From Paucibacter sp. KCTC 42545 (GTDB lineage Bacteria; Pseudomonadota; Gammaproteobacteria; Burkholderiales; Burkholderiaceae_C): a DNA stretch of 64,000 bases. Position 1 is the first letter of the stretch. Every line of letters begins with the position of its first letter. The stretch covers positions 3,286,001 to 3,350,000 of the forward strand of contig NZ_CP013692.1 in NCBI RefSeq assembly GCF_001477625.1, in the 5' to 3' direction. The notes under the pieces are model-generated. The model had not been told where the DNA came from. It worked only from the letters and a program-made list of their open reading frames with translations, and did no database searches. The position numbers were made by a program, and so were the translations under genes. Shown piece by piece: positions 1-9,299 of the stretch.

Positions 1-1881
1 CTTGAAGTGCACAGGGTTCGTCACCGTGCCGAACTCGGCCACATTGGGCGCGCCGTTCGGCGTGTTTTCCATGCGCAGCATGTCGGACAGGCCCACCGAG
101 CTTTGCGCGGCGGCCAGCAGATCCGGCCGCTGGGTGATGGTGCCGCCAATCGTGATGCCGCCCGCGCTGCCGCCGGTGCCCGCCAGCTTGGACGTGCTGG
201 TGTATTTGTTGGCGATCAACCATTCCGCGCACGCAATGAAGTCCGACACCGTGTTCTGCTTGGTGGCGATATAGCCACCCTGATGCCATTCTTCGCCCAG
301 CTCACCGCCGCCCCGCACATGGCAGGTCGCCAGCACGCCGCCGCGCTCGATCCAGGCCAGACGGGTGGCGGCAAAACGCGGCTCCATGGTGATGCCGTAG
401 GCACCGTAGCCGGTCAGCACCGTGGGGTGGGAGGCATCCAGCACCACATCCTTGGGCGCCACGATGGACAGCGGCACCATCACGCCGTCATGGCTCTTCA
501 CCATCACGCGCTTGGCCTGCATGCCGCTCACGTCCAGCGTGATCGGCTTTTGCACGGTCACCGGCTGCGGCGCAGCGCCCGGCTCGCGTGGGTTCAGCAA
601 CAGGCTTTGCGGCGCCTGGGTCCAGCCTTCCAGCAAGACCAGCAGCTTGCCGTCCTTCAGCGGGGCGATGCTGCGCAGCGTGCCCTCGAAAGGCAGGGCC
701 ACGGCCGCCGTCTTGCCGCTCTTGCGATCCACCCGCCAGAGCTTGCTCACGCCTGCGTCCAAGGCCTTCACATAGACCGCGTCTTCCGCCACTTCCAGGC
801 TTTGCAGCACGCTGTCGCCGGCCGGCATCACGGTCTTGAACTTGGCATGTGCTTTGGCCAAATCCAGGCTAAGCAGTTGGCGGCGGGAGGCGGTTTTTTG
901 CGTCAGGGCGTAAAGCGTATCGCCGGCCAAGGCGGCGGCAATGACCCGGTCTTCCGGCCGAATCACGCGGCGCCAGGGCGTGGCCGCACCCTTGAGTTGC
1001 TTGACGGGCGCCACCCAAAAGGAATGATCCACCGCGTCGCCATGCAGTACCTCGGCCAGGGCGAAGCTGGAGTCTTTGCTCAGGCGGAGATAGGGCAGAT
1101 CAGGCAGCGCGAATTTCTGCTTGGGGCTAACTTGCCAGCCGATCAAGGCCTGATCCTTGGCATCGTTGTGGCCCAGCTTGTGCAAGAAGACGGCACTCTT
1201 GTTGTAGCGCTCGTCGGCGGGATGGCGGTTGTAGGCAAAGCCGGAGGAGTCCGGCAGCCAAGCCACGCCACCCTCGTTCAGGCCGGTGCGGTCAATCGCC
1301 TCGCTGAGGAATTTGCCGCTGGCCAGGTCCAGCACGCGCAGCACGCTGTTTTCCGAGCCGCCCTTGGACAAGCCCACCGCCAGCAATTTGCCGTTCGGCG
1401 CGGCGCTGTACCAATCGATGGCGTGATTGCCGGCTTCACCCGGCAGATTATTCGGGTCCAGCAGTTCGCGGTCGGCGCCGTTCAGGCCATCCCGCAGCCA
1501 CAGCCGGGCCTGATTCTGGCCCGGTGCACGCTTCAAATAGAACAGCTTGCCGGCCACGATGTCGTAGCCGGCGGTGGACTCACCCGCATCCGAGAGCTTG
1601 ACCAAGCGCTCACGCAAAGCCGCACGCCCCGGCAGCCGGGCCAGTTGTTCGGCCGCGTAAGCCGACTACGTCTTCATCCAAGCCTGGAATTCCGGCGCCT
1701 TCATATCCTCCATCCAGCGGTAGGAGTCGACCACTGCGGTGCCGTGATAGTTGTCGGTCACGGGCTTCTGCGGCGTGGCCGGATAGGGCTCAGCGGCTTG
1801 CGCCAGGGTCAGCAGGCTCAAGCTGGCAGCGGCCAGGATGCTCAGCTTGGAAACAGCTTTGAAGGTCGTCGAGGGTGTCAT
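1..1881 (-). pseudogene. Prolyl oligopeptidase family (S9A) serine peptidase, interrupted by an amber codon and cut by the window edge
   Basis: The frame begins at the ATG at 1881 (GGAAG upstream) with a Sec-type signal peptide (Leu/Ala-rich core, then AQAAEPYPATP). It continues as a prolyl-oligopeptidase beta-propeller and alpha/beta hydrolase: YRWMED near the N-terminus, and the nucleophile motif GTGGSAGG with Ser encoded at 166-168. Codon 72 (1666-1668) is TAG in WMKT*SAYAAEQLARLPG. Beyond it the same frame stays open to base 1. CAG is one base away, and Gln would fit. The family hydrolyses proline-containing oligopeptides, here probably in the periplasm. Either the gene is inactivated, or the amber is a base error or is suppressed. 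The lack of any further stop or frameshift argues for a recent event. The last part of the catalytic domain (Asp and His) lies outside the window. Confidence 0.82.
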
Positions 1882-2000
1882 GAACAAACTTCCGTGGCGG
1901 CGCCGGGTCGGCGCGCAGTAGAGAGGTTAGAGGGCGGTGCCGTATCTTAAGCACAGGCTCGGGGCGGAGCCGCCCGCCAATCAGCGACAATGCCGCCCAT

Positions 2001-4070
2001 ATGTTTGCCCTGTTCGATGACGCCGGAAAATTCCTCGCCGGCCGCGTGATGTCTGAAGCCGATAGTTCGATGCAAGTCGAACTGGAATCGGGTAAGCGCG
2101 TCAAAGTGAAATCAGCCAATGTGCTGCTCAAATTCGATAAACCCGCCCCCGCCGACTTGATCGCGGAAGGCCAACGCCTGGCGCAGGAGATCGATCTCGA
2201 CCTGGCCTGGGAGTTCGCCCCCGAAGGCGAGTTCGGCTTTGCCGATCTGGCGCGCGACTATTTCGACGCCAAGTGCAGCACCGCGCATCAAGTGGGCGCG
2301 CTGTTCCGTCTGTTCGAGGCACCGCATTACTTCCGGCGCGCCGGCAAGGGCCAATTCAAAAAGGCGGCGGAAGAAACCGTCAAGGCCGCGCTGCTGGGCA
2401 TTGAGCGCAAGCGCCAGCAAGCCCTGCAAATTGAAGCTTGGGCGGCCGAGCTGGTGGCGGGCACCTGCCCCAAGCCGATTGCCGACCAGATCTACAAGAT
2501 TCTCTTCAAGCCCGACAAAAACGGCCCCGAGTACAAGGCCGTGGTCGAAGCCACCCGCGCCTCGCACAAGGCACCGTTGGACTTGCTGAAGGCCGCTGGC
2601 GCCATCTCCAGCCCCTACCAGTTCCACTGGAAGCGTTTCCTGTTCGAAGAATTCCCCAAGGGCGTGGGCTTCCCCGCCCTGAGCGCCCCGGAGATCAAGG
2701 ACGAGCTGCCGCTGTCGGCAGCGCAAGCCTTCTCCATCGACGACTCGGCCACCACCGAAATCGACGATGCGCTGTCGGTGCAAGGCCTGGGCAGCGGCAC
2801 CATCATCTTCGGCGTGCACATTGCCGCGCCTGGCCTGGCGTTTGCGCCCGACTCGGCCGTGGACAAGGTGGCGCGCGAGCGTTTCTCTACCGTCTACATG
2901 CCCGGCTGGAAGCTGACCATGCTGCCGGACGAGGTGGTGCAGGCCTACACCTTGATCGAAGGGCGCGACTGCCCGGCGGTGTCGATCTACTTCACCATCG
3001 ACGAAGCCACGCTGGCGATTCAAAGCAGCGAGACCAAGCTCGAACGCGTCAGCATCCGCGCCAATCTGCGTCACGACAAGCTGGACGGGGTCATCACCGC
3101 CGCCACGCTGAGTGGCGAGGCGCCGGCCGACTATGCCTTCGCGCCCGAGCTGGCCTTCACCTTCCGCCTGGCTAACGCCTTAAAAGCACAGCGCGAAGTG
3201 GTGCGCGGCAAGCCGGAGAACTTCAACCGGCCGGACTACAACTTCCGCCTGGAGCGCGAGGCCGGCAGTGAGGGTAATGAGCCCAAGGGCGATGAAATTG
3301 TGCGCATCAGCACCCGGGTGCGCGGCTCGCCGCTGGACCTGATCGTGGCCGAGGCCATGATTCTGGCCAACTCCACCTGGGGCGGCTGGCTCAATGAGAT
3401 GGGCTTGCCTGGCATCTACCGCAGCCAGGCCAGCATGGCCCCTGGCGTCAAGGTGCGCATGGGCACGCGTGCCCAGCCGCATGCCGGCATGGGCGTGGCG
3501 CAATACACCTGGGCCACCAGCCCTTTGCGGCGTTATGTGGACTTGGTCAATCAGTGGCAAATCATTGCTTGCGCCAAGAATGGCCGCACCGCCGCCCTGG
3601 TGGCGCCCTTCAAGCCCAAAGACGCGCAGCTGTTCTCCATCATCTCGGGCTTTGATGCGGCCTACACCGCCTACAACGGCTTCCAGAACGGCATCGAGCG
3701 TTTCTGGACCCTGCGTTATCTGGTGCAAAACCAAATCACCGAGCTCACCGCCACCGTGATGAAGGACGGCCTGGTGCGTGCCGATGAGCTGCCCTTGGTC
3801 TTCAAGGCCCTGGGCTGCGAGCCTTTGGCGCGCGGCGGCCATGTGCGGGTGCGCATCACCGGCACCGATGAGATGACGCTGGATGTGCATGCCACGCTGA
3901 TTGAGCGTTTGGACGCCGCACAGGCCAGCGCCGAGGCGACCGATGCCGAAGCCATCGACGAGGACGAAGACGAAGCGGCCGGCAGCGGCCCGCTGACCCT
4001 GGCGCTGGACCTCAGCGCCGACGGTGAAGGCGAGTCCGCCAGCGACACCCCCGAGGTCGCTGCGACCTGA
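2001..4070 (+). CDS. RNase II/RNB-family 3'-5' exoribonuclease
   Basis: A protein of 689 residues. The central RNB domain carries the metal-binding cluster DDSATTEIDDAL at residues 247-258, followed by the typical segment with VARERFSTVYMPG. This family degrades RNA processively from the 3' end using Mg2+. Aligned with E. coli RNase II (DSASTEDMDDAL, recalled), the Asp before the final MDD is Glu253 here; the other three acidic residues are kept. The N-terminus (MFALFDDAGKFLAGRV) looks like a small beta-rich RNA-binding domain. The C-terminus from about residue 640 is a long acidic Ala/Glu/Asp tail. It heads a run of six genes with overlaps or gaps of 4 nt or less, so it is probably co-transcribed with tonB-like and aroE. 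The start is the ATG at 2001. Confidence 0.88.
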   Translation: MFALFDDAGKFLAGRVMSEADSSMQVELESGKRVKVKSANVLLKFDKPAPADLIAEGQRLAQEIDLDLAWEFAPEGEFGFADLARDYFDAKCSTAHQVGALFRLFEAPHYFRRAGKGQFKKAAEETVKAALLGIERKRQQALQIEAWAAELVAGTCPKPIADQIYKILFKPDKNGPEYKAVVEATRASHKAPLDLLKAAGAISSPYQFHWKRFLFEEFPKGVGFPALSAPEIKDELPLSAAQAFSIDDSATTEIDDALSVQGLGSGTIIFGVHIAAPGLAFAPDSAVDKVARERFSTVYMPGWKLTMLPDEVVQAYTLIEGRDCPAVSIYFTIDEATLAIQSSETKLERVSIRANLRHDKLDGVITAATLSGEAPADYAFAPELAFTFRLANALKAQREVVRGKPENFNRPDYNFRLEREAGSEGNEPKGDEIVRISTRVRGSPLDLIVAEAMILANSTWGGWLNEMGLPGIYRSQASMAPGVKVRMGTRAQPHAGMGVAQYTWATSPLRRYVDLVNQWQIIACAKNGRTAALVAPFKPKDAQLFSIISGFDAAYTAYNGFQNGIERFWTLRYLVQNQITELTATVMKDGLVRADELPLVFKALGCEPLARGGHVRVRITGTDEMTLDVHATLIERLDAAQASAEATDAEAIDEDEDEAAGSGPLTLALDLSADGEGESASDTPEVAAT

Positions 4071-4072
4071 CG

Positions 4073-4927
4073 ATGCGGCGCCGGCTCAGCACCCTTCATG
4101 TCGCGCTGCTGGTTTCGCTGGGTCTGCATGGCGCCCTGCTGACGCTGCGCCTGGTGGACCCGGCGGGCTTTAACCGCATCTTCCAGGACACGCCTCTGGA
4201 AGTGGTTTTGGTGAATGCCCGCAGCAAAGAAGCGCCCACCAAGGCCGCCGCGCTGGCGCAAGCCAATTTGAGCGGTGGTGGTGAGGCCGAGGCCGGCCGG
4301 GCCACCTCGCCCCTGCCGCCGTCCAAAACCCAGGAAGTGGGCGATGCGCTGGAAGCCCAACACGCCCTGAACGCCAAGCTGAAGGAGCAGGAGCAGCAGC
4401 TGCTGAGCCAGCTGCGGCGTGACCTGGCCCTGCTGCCGCCACCTGACCCCAAGCGCGATCAGGGCTCGGAGGCCGCGCGCGAGCAAAACGAGCGCCGCCG
4501 CGCCCTGGTGCAACTGCTGGCCGAGATTGAAAAGCGCGTCAACGAAGAGAGCGCGCGCCCCCGCAAGCGCTACATCAGCCCCGCCACCCGTGAGGTGGTC
4601 TACGCCGCCTACTACGACAAGCTGCGCCACCGCATCGAGGAGCGCGGCACCCGCGACTTCCCCGAACACGCTGGCCGCAAGCTCTACGGCGAGCTGACCA
4701 TGAATATCCACGTCGACACCCAAGGTCGCGTCATCGCCACCGACATCGTGGCGCCCTCGGGCAATGCCAATCTGGACCGCCGCGCCGTGGCCATCGTGCG
4801 CGCCGCAGCCCCCTTCGGTCCCTTCACCAGCGCCATGCGCCAGGGCGCCGAAGTGCTGGTGATCACCTCTCGTTTTCGCTTCACCCGCGAAGATGGCCTG
4901 GAAACCAGTGTGACTGCCCCGCAATGA
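4073..4927 (+). CDS. TonB C-terminal domain (energy transducer-like) protein
   Basis: A protein of 284 residues. A single N-terminal membrane segment ([19 protein letters not shown]) is followed by a periplasmic, Gln/Glu/Arg-rich, probably coiled-coil linker. A C-terminal TonB-like domain at about 190-270 includes [16 protein letters not shown] and [18 protein letters not shown]. TonB-type proteins couple the inner-membrane proton gradient to outer-membrane transport. Stand-alone copies without exbB/exbD nearby, as here, may have other envelope roles. The start ATG lies 2 nt after the upstream stop. The end overlaps aroE by 4 nt (ATGA), so translation is likely coupled. The partner transporter cannot be told from the sequence. 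Confidence 0.82.
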   Translation: MRRRLSTLHVALLVSLGLHGALLTLRLVDPAGFNRIFQDTPLEVVLVNARSKEAPTKAAALAQANLSGGGEAEAGRATSPLPPSKTQEVGDALEAQHALNAKLKEQEQQLLSQLRRDLALLPPPDPKRDQGSEAAREQNERRRALVQLLAEIEKRVNEESARPRKRYISPATREVVYAAYYDKLRHRIEERGTRDFPEHAGRKLYGELTMNIHVDTQGRVIATDIVAPSGNANLDRRAVAIVRAAAPFGPFTSAMRQGAEVLVITSRFRFTREDGLETSVTAPQ

Positions 4928-5790
4928 CGACAACTTCCATCCCCGGCCTTGATCGCTACGCCGTTGCCGGCAACCCGGTGGCGCACAGCCAGTCGCCGCG
5001 CATTCATGCCCTGTTCGCGCAGCAGACCGGCCAGGCCCTGAGCTACGAACGCCTGCTCTGCCCTCTGGACGCATTTGCCTCTACCGTGCAAGCCTTTTCG
5101 GCGGCGGGCGGGCGCGGCTGCAATGTCACCGTGCCCTTCAAGTTTGAGGCCCATGCCCTGGCCACCCGGCTCAGCCAACGCGCCCAGTTGGCCGGCGCCG
5201 TCAACACCTTGCGCTTCGATGCGACGCAAGACGGCGGCTGGTACGGCGACAACACCGACGGCGCCGGCCTGGTGCGCGACATCCAAGCCAATGCAGGCCG
5301 CCAGCTGGCGGGCCAGCGCGTCTTGCTGCTGGGCGCAGGCGGCGCTTCAGCCGGCGTGCTGGGCAGCTTGATTGCCGCCAAGCCGGCCAAGATCTGCCTG
5401 GCCAATCGCAGCCTGGACAAGGCGCAAGCCATCGTCGCGGCTCATCTTGCCTGGGCGGAACCGCATGGGGTGCGGCTGCACGCCAGCGAGCTGGGCAGTT
5501 GCGGCAGCGGCTTTGATGTGCTGATCAACGGCACCAGTGCCAGCTTGGCAGGCGCCGGCGTGCCGGTGGCCCCAAGCGTGCTGGCCCCGGGCGCCTTGGC
5601 CCTGGACATGATGTACGGCCCGGCCGCCGCGCCCTTTCTCGACTGGGCCCGCCAGCATGGCGCCGAGCCGCGCGACGGCCTGGGCATGTTGGTGGAGCAA
5701 GCGGCCGAGGCCTTTGCGGTCTGGCGAGGCATTACCCCTGACACCACAGCGGTTCTGGCCAGCTTGCGAGCGGACACCGCGGCGCGATGA
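4924..5790 (+). CDS. aroE: Shikimate dehydrogenase (NADP+)
   Basis: A protein of 288 residues that reduces 3-dehydroshikimate to shikimate with NADPH in aromatic amino acid biosynthesis. The shikimate-binding segment [10 protein letters not shown] is at residues 16-25. The catalytic pair is Lys73 (NVTVPFK) and Asp112 (DNTDG). The nucleotide-binding loop GAGGASAG is near residue 138, followed by NRS for NADP phosphate recognition. Length is normal for the family. It overlaps the upstream tonB-like gene and downstream mtgA by 4 nt each. aroQ of the same pathway lies about 2.2 kb downstream on the same strand, so this part of the chromosome holds two shikimate-pathway steps. Confidence 0.96.
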   Translation: MTTTSIPGLDRYAVAGNPVAHSQSPRIHALFAQQTGQALSYERLLCPLDAFASTVQAFSAAGGRGCNVTVPFKFEAHALATRLSQRAQLAGAVNTLRFDATQDGGWYGDNTDGAGLVRDIQANAGRQLAGQRVLLLGAGGASAGVLGSLIAAKPAKICLANRSLDKAQAIVAAHLAWAEPHGVRLHASELGSCGSGFDVLINGTSASLAGAGVPVAPSVLAPGALALDMMYGPAAAPFLDWARQHGAEPRDGLGMLVEQAAEAFAVWRGITPDTTAVLASLRADTAAR

Positions 5791-6575
5791 GCATGATGAA
5801 GAGCTTGGCGCGCCTGGGCCTGCTGCTCTTGATGGGCGTGCTGGCCCTGCAGATCTACTTTGCCGGCCGCATCGCCTTGATGGCCTGGCTGCCGCCCGAA
5901 TCCACCAGTTTCGAGCGCTCCGAGGCCTGGCGCCTGGCGGTCGAGAAGCACGAGATCGCCTGGAGCCAGCAGTGGGTCGATGGTGAAGCCCTGTCGCGCC
6001 AACTCAAGCGCGCCGTCATCGCCAGCGAGGACGCCGGCTTTGTGGAGCACGGAGGCGTGGACTGGGACGCCCTGGAAAAAGCCTGGGAAAAGAATCAGCG
6101 CGCTCAAACCCTGGCCGAGCAGCGCGCCGCCCAACAAAGTGCCAAGGCGGCCAAGGCAAACAACACGGCCAAGACCAATGCCGCGCCCAAGCCTGCGCCC
6201 CAAGCCAAGATCGTCGGCGGCTCCACCATTACCCAGCAGCTGGCCAAGAACTTATTCCTCAGCGGCGAGCGCAATCTGCTGCGCAAAGGCCAGGAATTTG
6301 TGATCACCTTCATGCTGGAAGCCCTGCTCAGCAAGGACCGCATCCTGACCATCTACCTCAACCATGTGGAATGGGGTGAAGGTGTGTTCGGCGCCCAGGC
6401 CGCCGCCCGGCACTACTTCCGGGTCGATGCGCGCCAGCTCTCCGGCAGCCAGGCGGCCAGACTGGCCGTGATGTTGCCGGCGCCCAAGCGCTTCGAGAAA
6501 CGCCCGGCCTCGGGCTATGTCTTGTCCCGCGCGGCTACCATCGAGGCCCGCATGCCAGCGGTTGAACTCCCCTGA
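5787..6575 (+). CDS. mtgA: Monofunctional biosynthetic peptidoglycan transglycosylase
   Basis: A protein of 262 residues of the GT51 family, which polymerises lipid II into glycan strands at the inner membrane. An N-terminal membrane anchor spans about residues 9-33. The catalytic Glu81 lies in [11 protein letters not shown]. The second family motif, [15 protein letters not shown], and the later [12 protein letters not shown] segment are present. Between the two main motifs, at about residues 106-140, there is an Ala/Lys/Pro-rich stretch (with [18 protein letters not shown]) that I do not expect in standard MtgA; it looks like a flexible insert in the active-site loop. It overlaps aroE by 4 nt. 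In Burkholderiales aroE-mtgA is a common pair. Confidence 0.93.
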   Translation: MSMMKSLARLGLLLLMGVLALQIYFAGRIALMAWLPPESTSFERSEAWRLAVEKHEIAWSQQWVDGEALSRQLKRAVIASEDAGFVEHGGVDWDALEKAWEKNQRAQTLAEQRAAQQSAKAAKANNTAKTNAAPKPAPQAKIVGGSTITQQLAKNLFLSGERNLLRKGQEFVITFMLEALLSKDRILTIYLNHVEWGEGVFGAQAAARHYFRVDARQLSGSQAARLAVMLPAPKRFEKRPASGYVLSRAATIEARMPAVELP

Positions 6576-6579
6576 CACC

Positions 6580-7218
6580 ATGTCATACGAATCCAGCGTG
6601 ACCGCCGAGATTGCCGCCACTGCCGCCCGCCTGGTGGTGGAAGAGGGCCTGGAATACGGCCCAGCCAAGCAACGCGCACTCAAAACCCTGGGCCTGGGCC
6701 GCAGCCGCGCCGCCCTGCCCAGCAATGATGAGCTGGAAGACCAGGTACGCGACTACCTGGCCCTGTTCTGCGCCGACACCCAGCCGCAGGAACTGCGCGC
6801 CCTGCGCGAGCTGGCCGCCCAGTGGATGGCCCGGCTGGCCGAATTCCGACCGCATTTGTGCGGCGCCGTCTGGCGTGGCACGGCGACCCGCTTGTCCAAT
6901 ATCCATTTGCAGCTGTATTGCGACGACAGCAAATCGGCCGAAATCGCGCTGATCAATATGAATGTGGATTACGAGGTCGGCGCCACGGCGGGACCTATTG
7001 CTGGAGGTCGTGGACGGGGCGGCGCGCGCGAGATCGATGTGCTGTCTTTGGCCGCCCCATGCCGGGCCCTGAACGAGCTGGTTACCCTGCACCTGAGCAT
7101 TCTGGACTTTGACGATTTACGCGGCGCACTCAAAACCGATGCCCGCGGGCGCAGCGAGCGCGGCGATCTGGCCGCCCTGCAAAAACTGCTGACCGAAGAG
7201 GCCGACGAATCCCTATGA
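6580..7218 (+). CDS. Conserved hypothetical protein (possible nucleotidyltransferase-like fold)
   Basis: A protein of 212 residues. I prefer the ATG at 6580, which begins 4 nt after the mtgA stop; an earlier non-ATG start would run into mtgA. There is no signal peptide or membrane segment, so it is cytoplasmic. The N-terminal half is helical (AATAARLVVEEGLEYGPAKQ). The middle contains GAVWRGTATRLSNIHLQLY, loosely reminiscent of the G-x-x-x-G...D/N-hydrophobic-x-L pattern of minimal nucleotidyltransferases, but the acidic catalytic pair is not evident. I do not recognise a named family. Its end overlaps the start of the TlpA-like gene by 4 nt, so the two are probably translated together. Confidence 0.7.
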   Translation: MSYESSVTAEIAATAARLVVEEGLEYGPAKQRALKTLGLGRSRAALPSNDELEDQVRDYLALFCADTQPQELRALRELAAQWMARLAEFRPHLCGAVWRGTATRLSNIHLQLYCDDSKSAEIALINMNVDYEVGATAGPIAGGRGRGGAREIDVLSLAAPCRALNELVTLHLSILDFDDLRGALKTDARGRSERGDLAALQKLLTEEADESL

Positions 7219-7796
7219 GCGACAAGACCCCAAACACCGGCAGCCGCCGCAACTTGCTGCTGGCCGCCGCCGGCCTGGGCGCCGCAGGGCTTGGCGCGAC
7301 CCTGGCCTGGCGCGGGCAAAAGCCCGCCACTCCGGTGCTGAACCCGGCGGAACAAGCCTTCTGGGCCGCCAGCTTCGAGCGCGTCAGCGCCACCCCTGCG
7401 GCGGCTCAGCCGGCCGAACTGCTGGCAGCAGCAAGCCTGCGCGGCAAGCCACTGCTGGTGAACTTCTGGGCCACCTGGTGCGCGCCCTGCGTGAAAGAGC
7501 TGCCGGAGCTCAATCAATTCCAGCAAGAATTTAAATCCCAAGGCTGGCAAGTCCTGGGCTTGGCGGTGGACGCCGTCGGTCCGGTGCGCGAATTTCTACA
7601 GAAAATGCCCCTGGACTTCTCCCTGGCCATGGCCGGCTCGGCGGGCACCACGTTGACTCGCACCCTCGGCAATGCCCAGGGCGGCCTGCCTTTCAGCGTC
7701 GTTTTCAATCCAGCCGGGCAACTCGTCTGGACCAAAGTGGGCGTGACAAATCTGGAAGAATTGCGCCAATTGGCCGGTACGATCAAGGCCGGCTGA
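7215..7796 (+). CDS. TlpA/ResA-type thiol-disulfide oxidoreductase
   Basis: A protein of 193 residues. The twin-Arg-like start (GSRRNLLLAAAGLGAAGLG) gives an N-terminal membrane anchor or signal. A thioredoxin fold follows, with the redox motif WATWCAPC (Cys89 and Cys92) and a C-terminal GGLPFSVVFNPAGQLVW containing the cis-Pro region. Such proteins reduce disulfides in the periplasm, often for cytochrome c maturation; the substrate here is unknown. The start overlaps the preceding hypothetical gene (ATGA). It is the last gene of the close-packed run that starts at 2001; the next gene follows after about 150 nt. Confidence 0.88.
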   Translation: MSDKTPNTGSRRNLLLAAAGLGAAGLGATLAWRGQKPATPVLNPAEQAFWAASFERVSATPAAAQPAELLAAASLRGKPLLVNFWATWCAPCVKELPELNQFQQEFKSQGWQVLGLAVDAVGPVREFLQKMPLDFSLAMAGSAGTTLTRTLGNAQGGLPFSVVFNPAGQLVWTKVGVTNLEELRQLAGTIKAG

Positions 7797-7949
7797 GTCA
7801 AGCCCCCCGCCCGCGCCCTGTCTCAATCCGCAATTCGGGTCAAGCAATTTATTTCACGGCAAGCCCCGGGATCGGGCCACAAAACGCGTAAAGTCCGGCC
7901 TTCTTCGCCTCTAGTGTCCGGACTCTAATTGAACGGACACAGACCCACG

Positions 7950-8408
7950 ATGACGCGCAAACAGATTCTTGTCCTTCACGGCCCCAACCTCAACCTGCTC
8001 GGAACACGTGAACCCGAGATTTACGGTTCACTCACTTTGGCACAGATCAATGCAGATCTTGCCGCGTTCGCTGCTAATGAAGGGGCTGAGCTAAAATCCT
8101 TCCAAAGCAACCACGAAGGGGCTTTGGTGGACAGGATTCAGGCTGCGCGCGAGGATGGCTGCCAGTTCATCATCATCAACCCCGCCGCCTACACCCACAC
8201 CAGTGTGGCGATCCGGGATGCCTTGGCCGCGGTGGCACTGCCTTTTGTTGAAGTTCATCTGTCCAATGTTCATAAACGAGAGTCGTTCCGGCAGCACAGC
8301 TATTTCTCAGATCTCGCTGTTGGTGTGATCTGCGGGCTTGGCGCCCAGGGCTATCAATTTGCTTTGCGCTTCGCGCTCAGCCGCTTGAGTGGATCAGGAC
8401 AGTCCTGA
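7950..8408 (+). CDS. aroQ: Type II 3-dehydroquinate dehydratase
   Basis: A protein of 152 residues that converts 3-dehydroquinate to 3-dehydroshikimate, the step before AroE. Motifs of the dodecameric type II enzyme are present: [17 protein letters not shown] with the catalytic Tyr near the N-terminus, [16 protein letters not shown] with the Asn and His of the active site, and [10 protein letters not shown] chose the ATG at 7950 over an in-frame TTG at 7929 because [13 protein letters not shown] gives the normal N-terminus. It lies about 100 nt upstream of accB; aroQ-accB-accC is a widespread proteobacterial order. Confidence 0.96.
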   Translation: MTRKQILVLHGPNLNLLGTREPEIYGSLTLAQINADLAAFAANEGAELKSFQSNHEGALVDRIQAAREDGCQFIIINPAAYTHTSVAIRDALAAVALPFVEVHLSNVHKRESFRQHSYFSDLAVGVICGLGAQGYQFALRFALSRLSGSGQS

Positions 8409-8510
8409 ACACCAAGCTCACCGTTTTTGCCGCGTAGCGACGACCCACTGCGGCGCGGCACGCTCCCCCCTGTTCCCTAAAACAAAATAATCATCCGCTG
8501 GAGAAACCTT

Positions 8511-8975
8511 ATGGATCTGCGCAAGCTCAAGACCCTGATCGACCTGGTGTCCGAGTCGAATATTTCTGAACTTGAAATCACCGAGGCCGATGGCAAGGTG
8601 CGTATCGTCAAGTCCGACGGCGCCGTCGCTGTGCCCATGATGATGCAGGCCGTGCCGCAACAAGCCGCTCCAGCGGCAGCCGCCCCCGCCGTCGCTGCAG
8701 CCGCTCCGGCCGCCGCACCGGCCGCCCCGGCGGTTGAAACCGGTCATGTCGTGACCTCGCCGATGGTCGGCACCTTCTACCGCGCCTCCGGCCCCAATGC
8801 CAAGGCTTTTGCTGAAGTGGGCCAGCCCATCAAGGAAGGCGAAGCGATCTGCATCATCGAAGCGATGAAGATCATGAACGAGATCGACGCCGACTTCAGC
8901 GGCACGGTCACCAAGATCTTGTGCGAGAACGGCCAGCCGGTTGAATTTGGTCAGCCCTTGTTCGTGATCGAGTAA
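8511..8975 (+). CDS. accB: Biotin carboxyl carrier protein of acetyl-CoA carboxylase
   Basis: A protein of 154 residues. The N-terminal dimerisation region ([13 protein letters not shown]) is followed by an Ala/Pro-rich flexible linker at about residues 47-80. The C-terminal biotinyl domain has the site EAMKIMNE, with biotinyl Lys120, and the thumb-containing GTFYRASGP segment. It carries carboxybiotin between AccC and the carboxyltransferase in the first step of fatty acid synthesis. GGAGA lies just upstream of the ATG. In E. coli accB and accC are a bicistron; here 324 nt of tandem repeats separate them. Confidence 0.97.
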   Translation: MDLRKLKTLIDLVSESNISELEITEADGKVRIVKSDGAVAVPMMMQAVPQQAAPAAAAPAVAAAAPAAAPAAPAVETGHVVTSPMVGTFYRASGPNAKAFAEVGQPIKEGEAICIIEAMKIMNEIDADFSGTVTKILCENGQPVEFGQPLFVIE

Positions 8976-8984
8976 AGCCTCGAC

Positions 8985-9062
8985 ATGTTCAAGAGACTTC
9001 TGATGCAAATCAGGAGGACGCAGCCAGATTGCTCGTCGGGCGCAGCTCGACAGGGCGATTGA
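8985..9062 (+). CDS. Mini-ORF 1 with AccC-like N-terminus (relic or leader peptide)
   Basis: 25 codons: it begins MFKRLLMQIRR and ends in CSSGAARQGD before TGA. The ATG is 9 nt after the accB stop. It is the most diverged copy of the accC start and has an internal shortening relative to the next two. Translation is unproven. Confidence 0.3.
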   Translation: MFKRLLMQIRRTQPDCSSGAARQGD

Positions 9063-9074
9063 GCAGCGACACAA

Positions 9075-9173
9075 ATGTTTAGAAATCTTCTGATCGCTAC
9101 TCGACGCGAAATGACTGCAAGCCTTGCGCCGCAGCCACATTGCTCGTCGAGCGCAGCACGACAGGACAATTGA
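9075..9173 (+). CDS. Mini-ORF 2 with AccC-like N-terminus (relic or leader peptide)
   Basis: 32 codons: MFRNLLIATRREMTASLAPQ, then a tail HCSSSAARQDN. It is the same length as mini-ORF 3 and has no internal stop. No clear ribosome binding site is seen just upstream. Confidence 0.3.
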   Translation: MFRNLLIATRREMTASLAPQPHCSSSAARQDN

Positions 9174-9188
9174 GCCGAGGCAGCACAA

Positions 9189-9287
9189 TTGTTTAAAACA
9201 AATCTGATCGCCCATCCAGGCGAAAAGGCCGCAGGCCTTGCGGCGCAGCCACATTGCTCGTCGGGCGCAGCACGACAGGGCAATTGA
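9189..9287 (+). CDS. Mini-ORF 3 with AccC-like N-terminus (relic or leader peptide)
   Basis: 32 codons beginning with TTG: LFKTNLIAHPGEKAAGLAAQ, then HCSSGAARQGN. GAGG lies 8 nt before the TTG. The TGA is 12 nt before the accC ATG, and the repeat carries the accC ribosome binding site GAGG (9291-9294). Confidence 0.3.
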   Translation: MFKTNLIAHPGEKAAGLAAQPHCSSGAARQGN

Positions 9288-9299
9288 GCCGAGGCATAT

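Larger units (their letters stand above)
8985..9299 (+). repeat. Degenerate tandem repeat of the accC 5' end (three upstream copies)
   Basis: Three diverged copies of the accC start precede the real one. Candidate starts are at 8985 (ATG), 9075 (ATG) and 9189 (TTG), then accC at 9300, giving spacings of 90, 114 and 111 nt. Each copy has a counterpart of [12 protein letters not shown] (MFKRLLMQIRR, MFRNLLIATRRE, LFKTNLIAHPGE). A shared tail with a small GC hairpin and the bases CACATTGCTCGTCG follows, ending in TGA. The outermost start is 9 nt after the accB stop, where accC would be expected to begin. I infer tandem duplication of the accC start plus a hairpin element, followed by decay of the outer copies. 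Confidence 0.85.

Noticed and set aside
7..1950. Plus-strand open frame of about 647 codons
   Set aside because: Antisense to the prolyl oligopeptidase gene and rich in His/Gln/Arg, as expected for a shadow frame.
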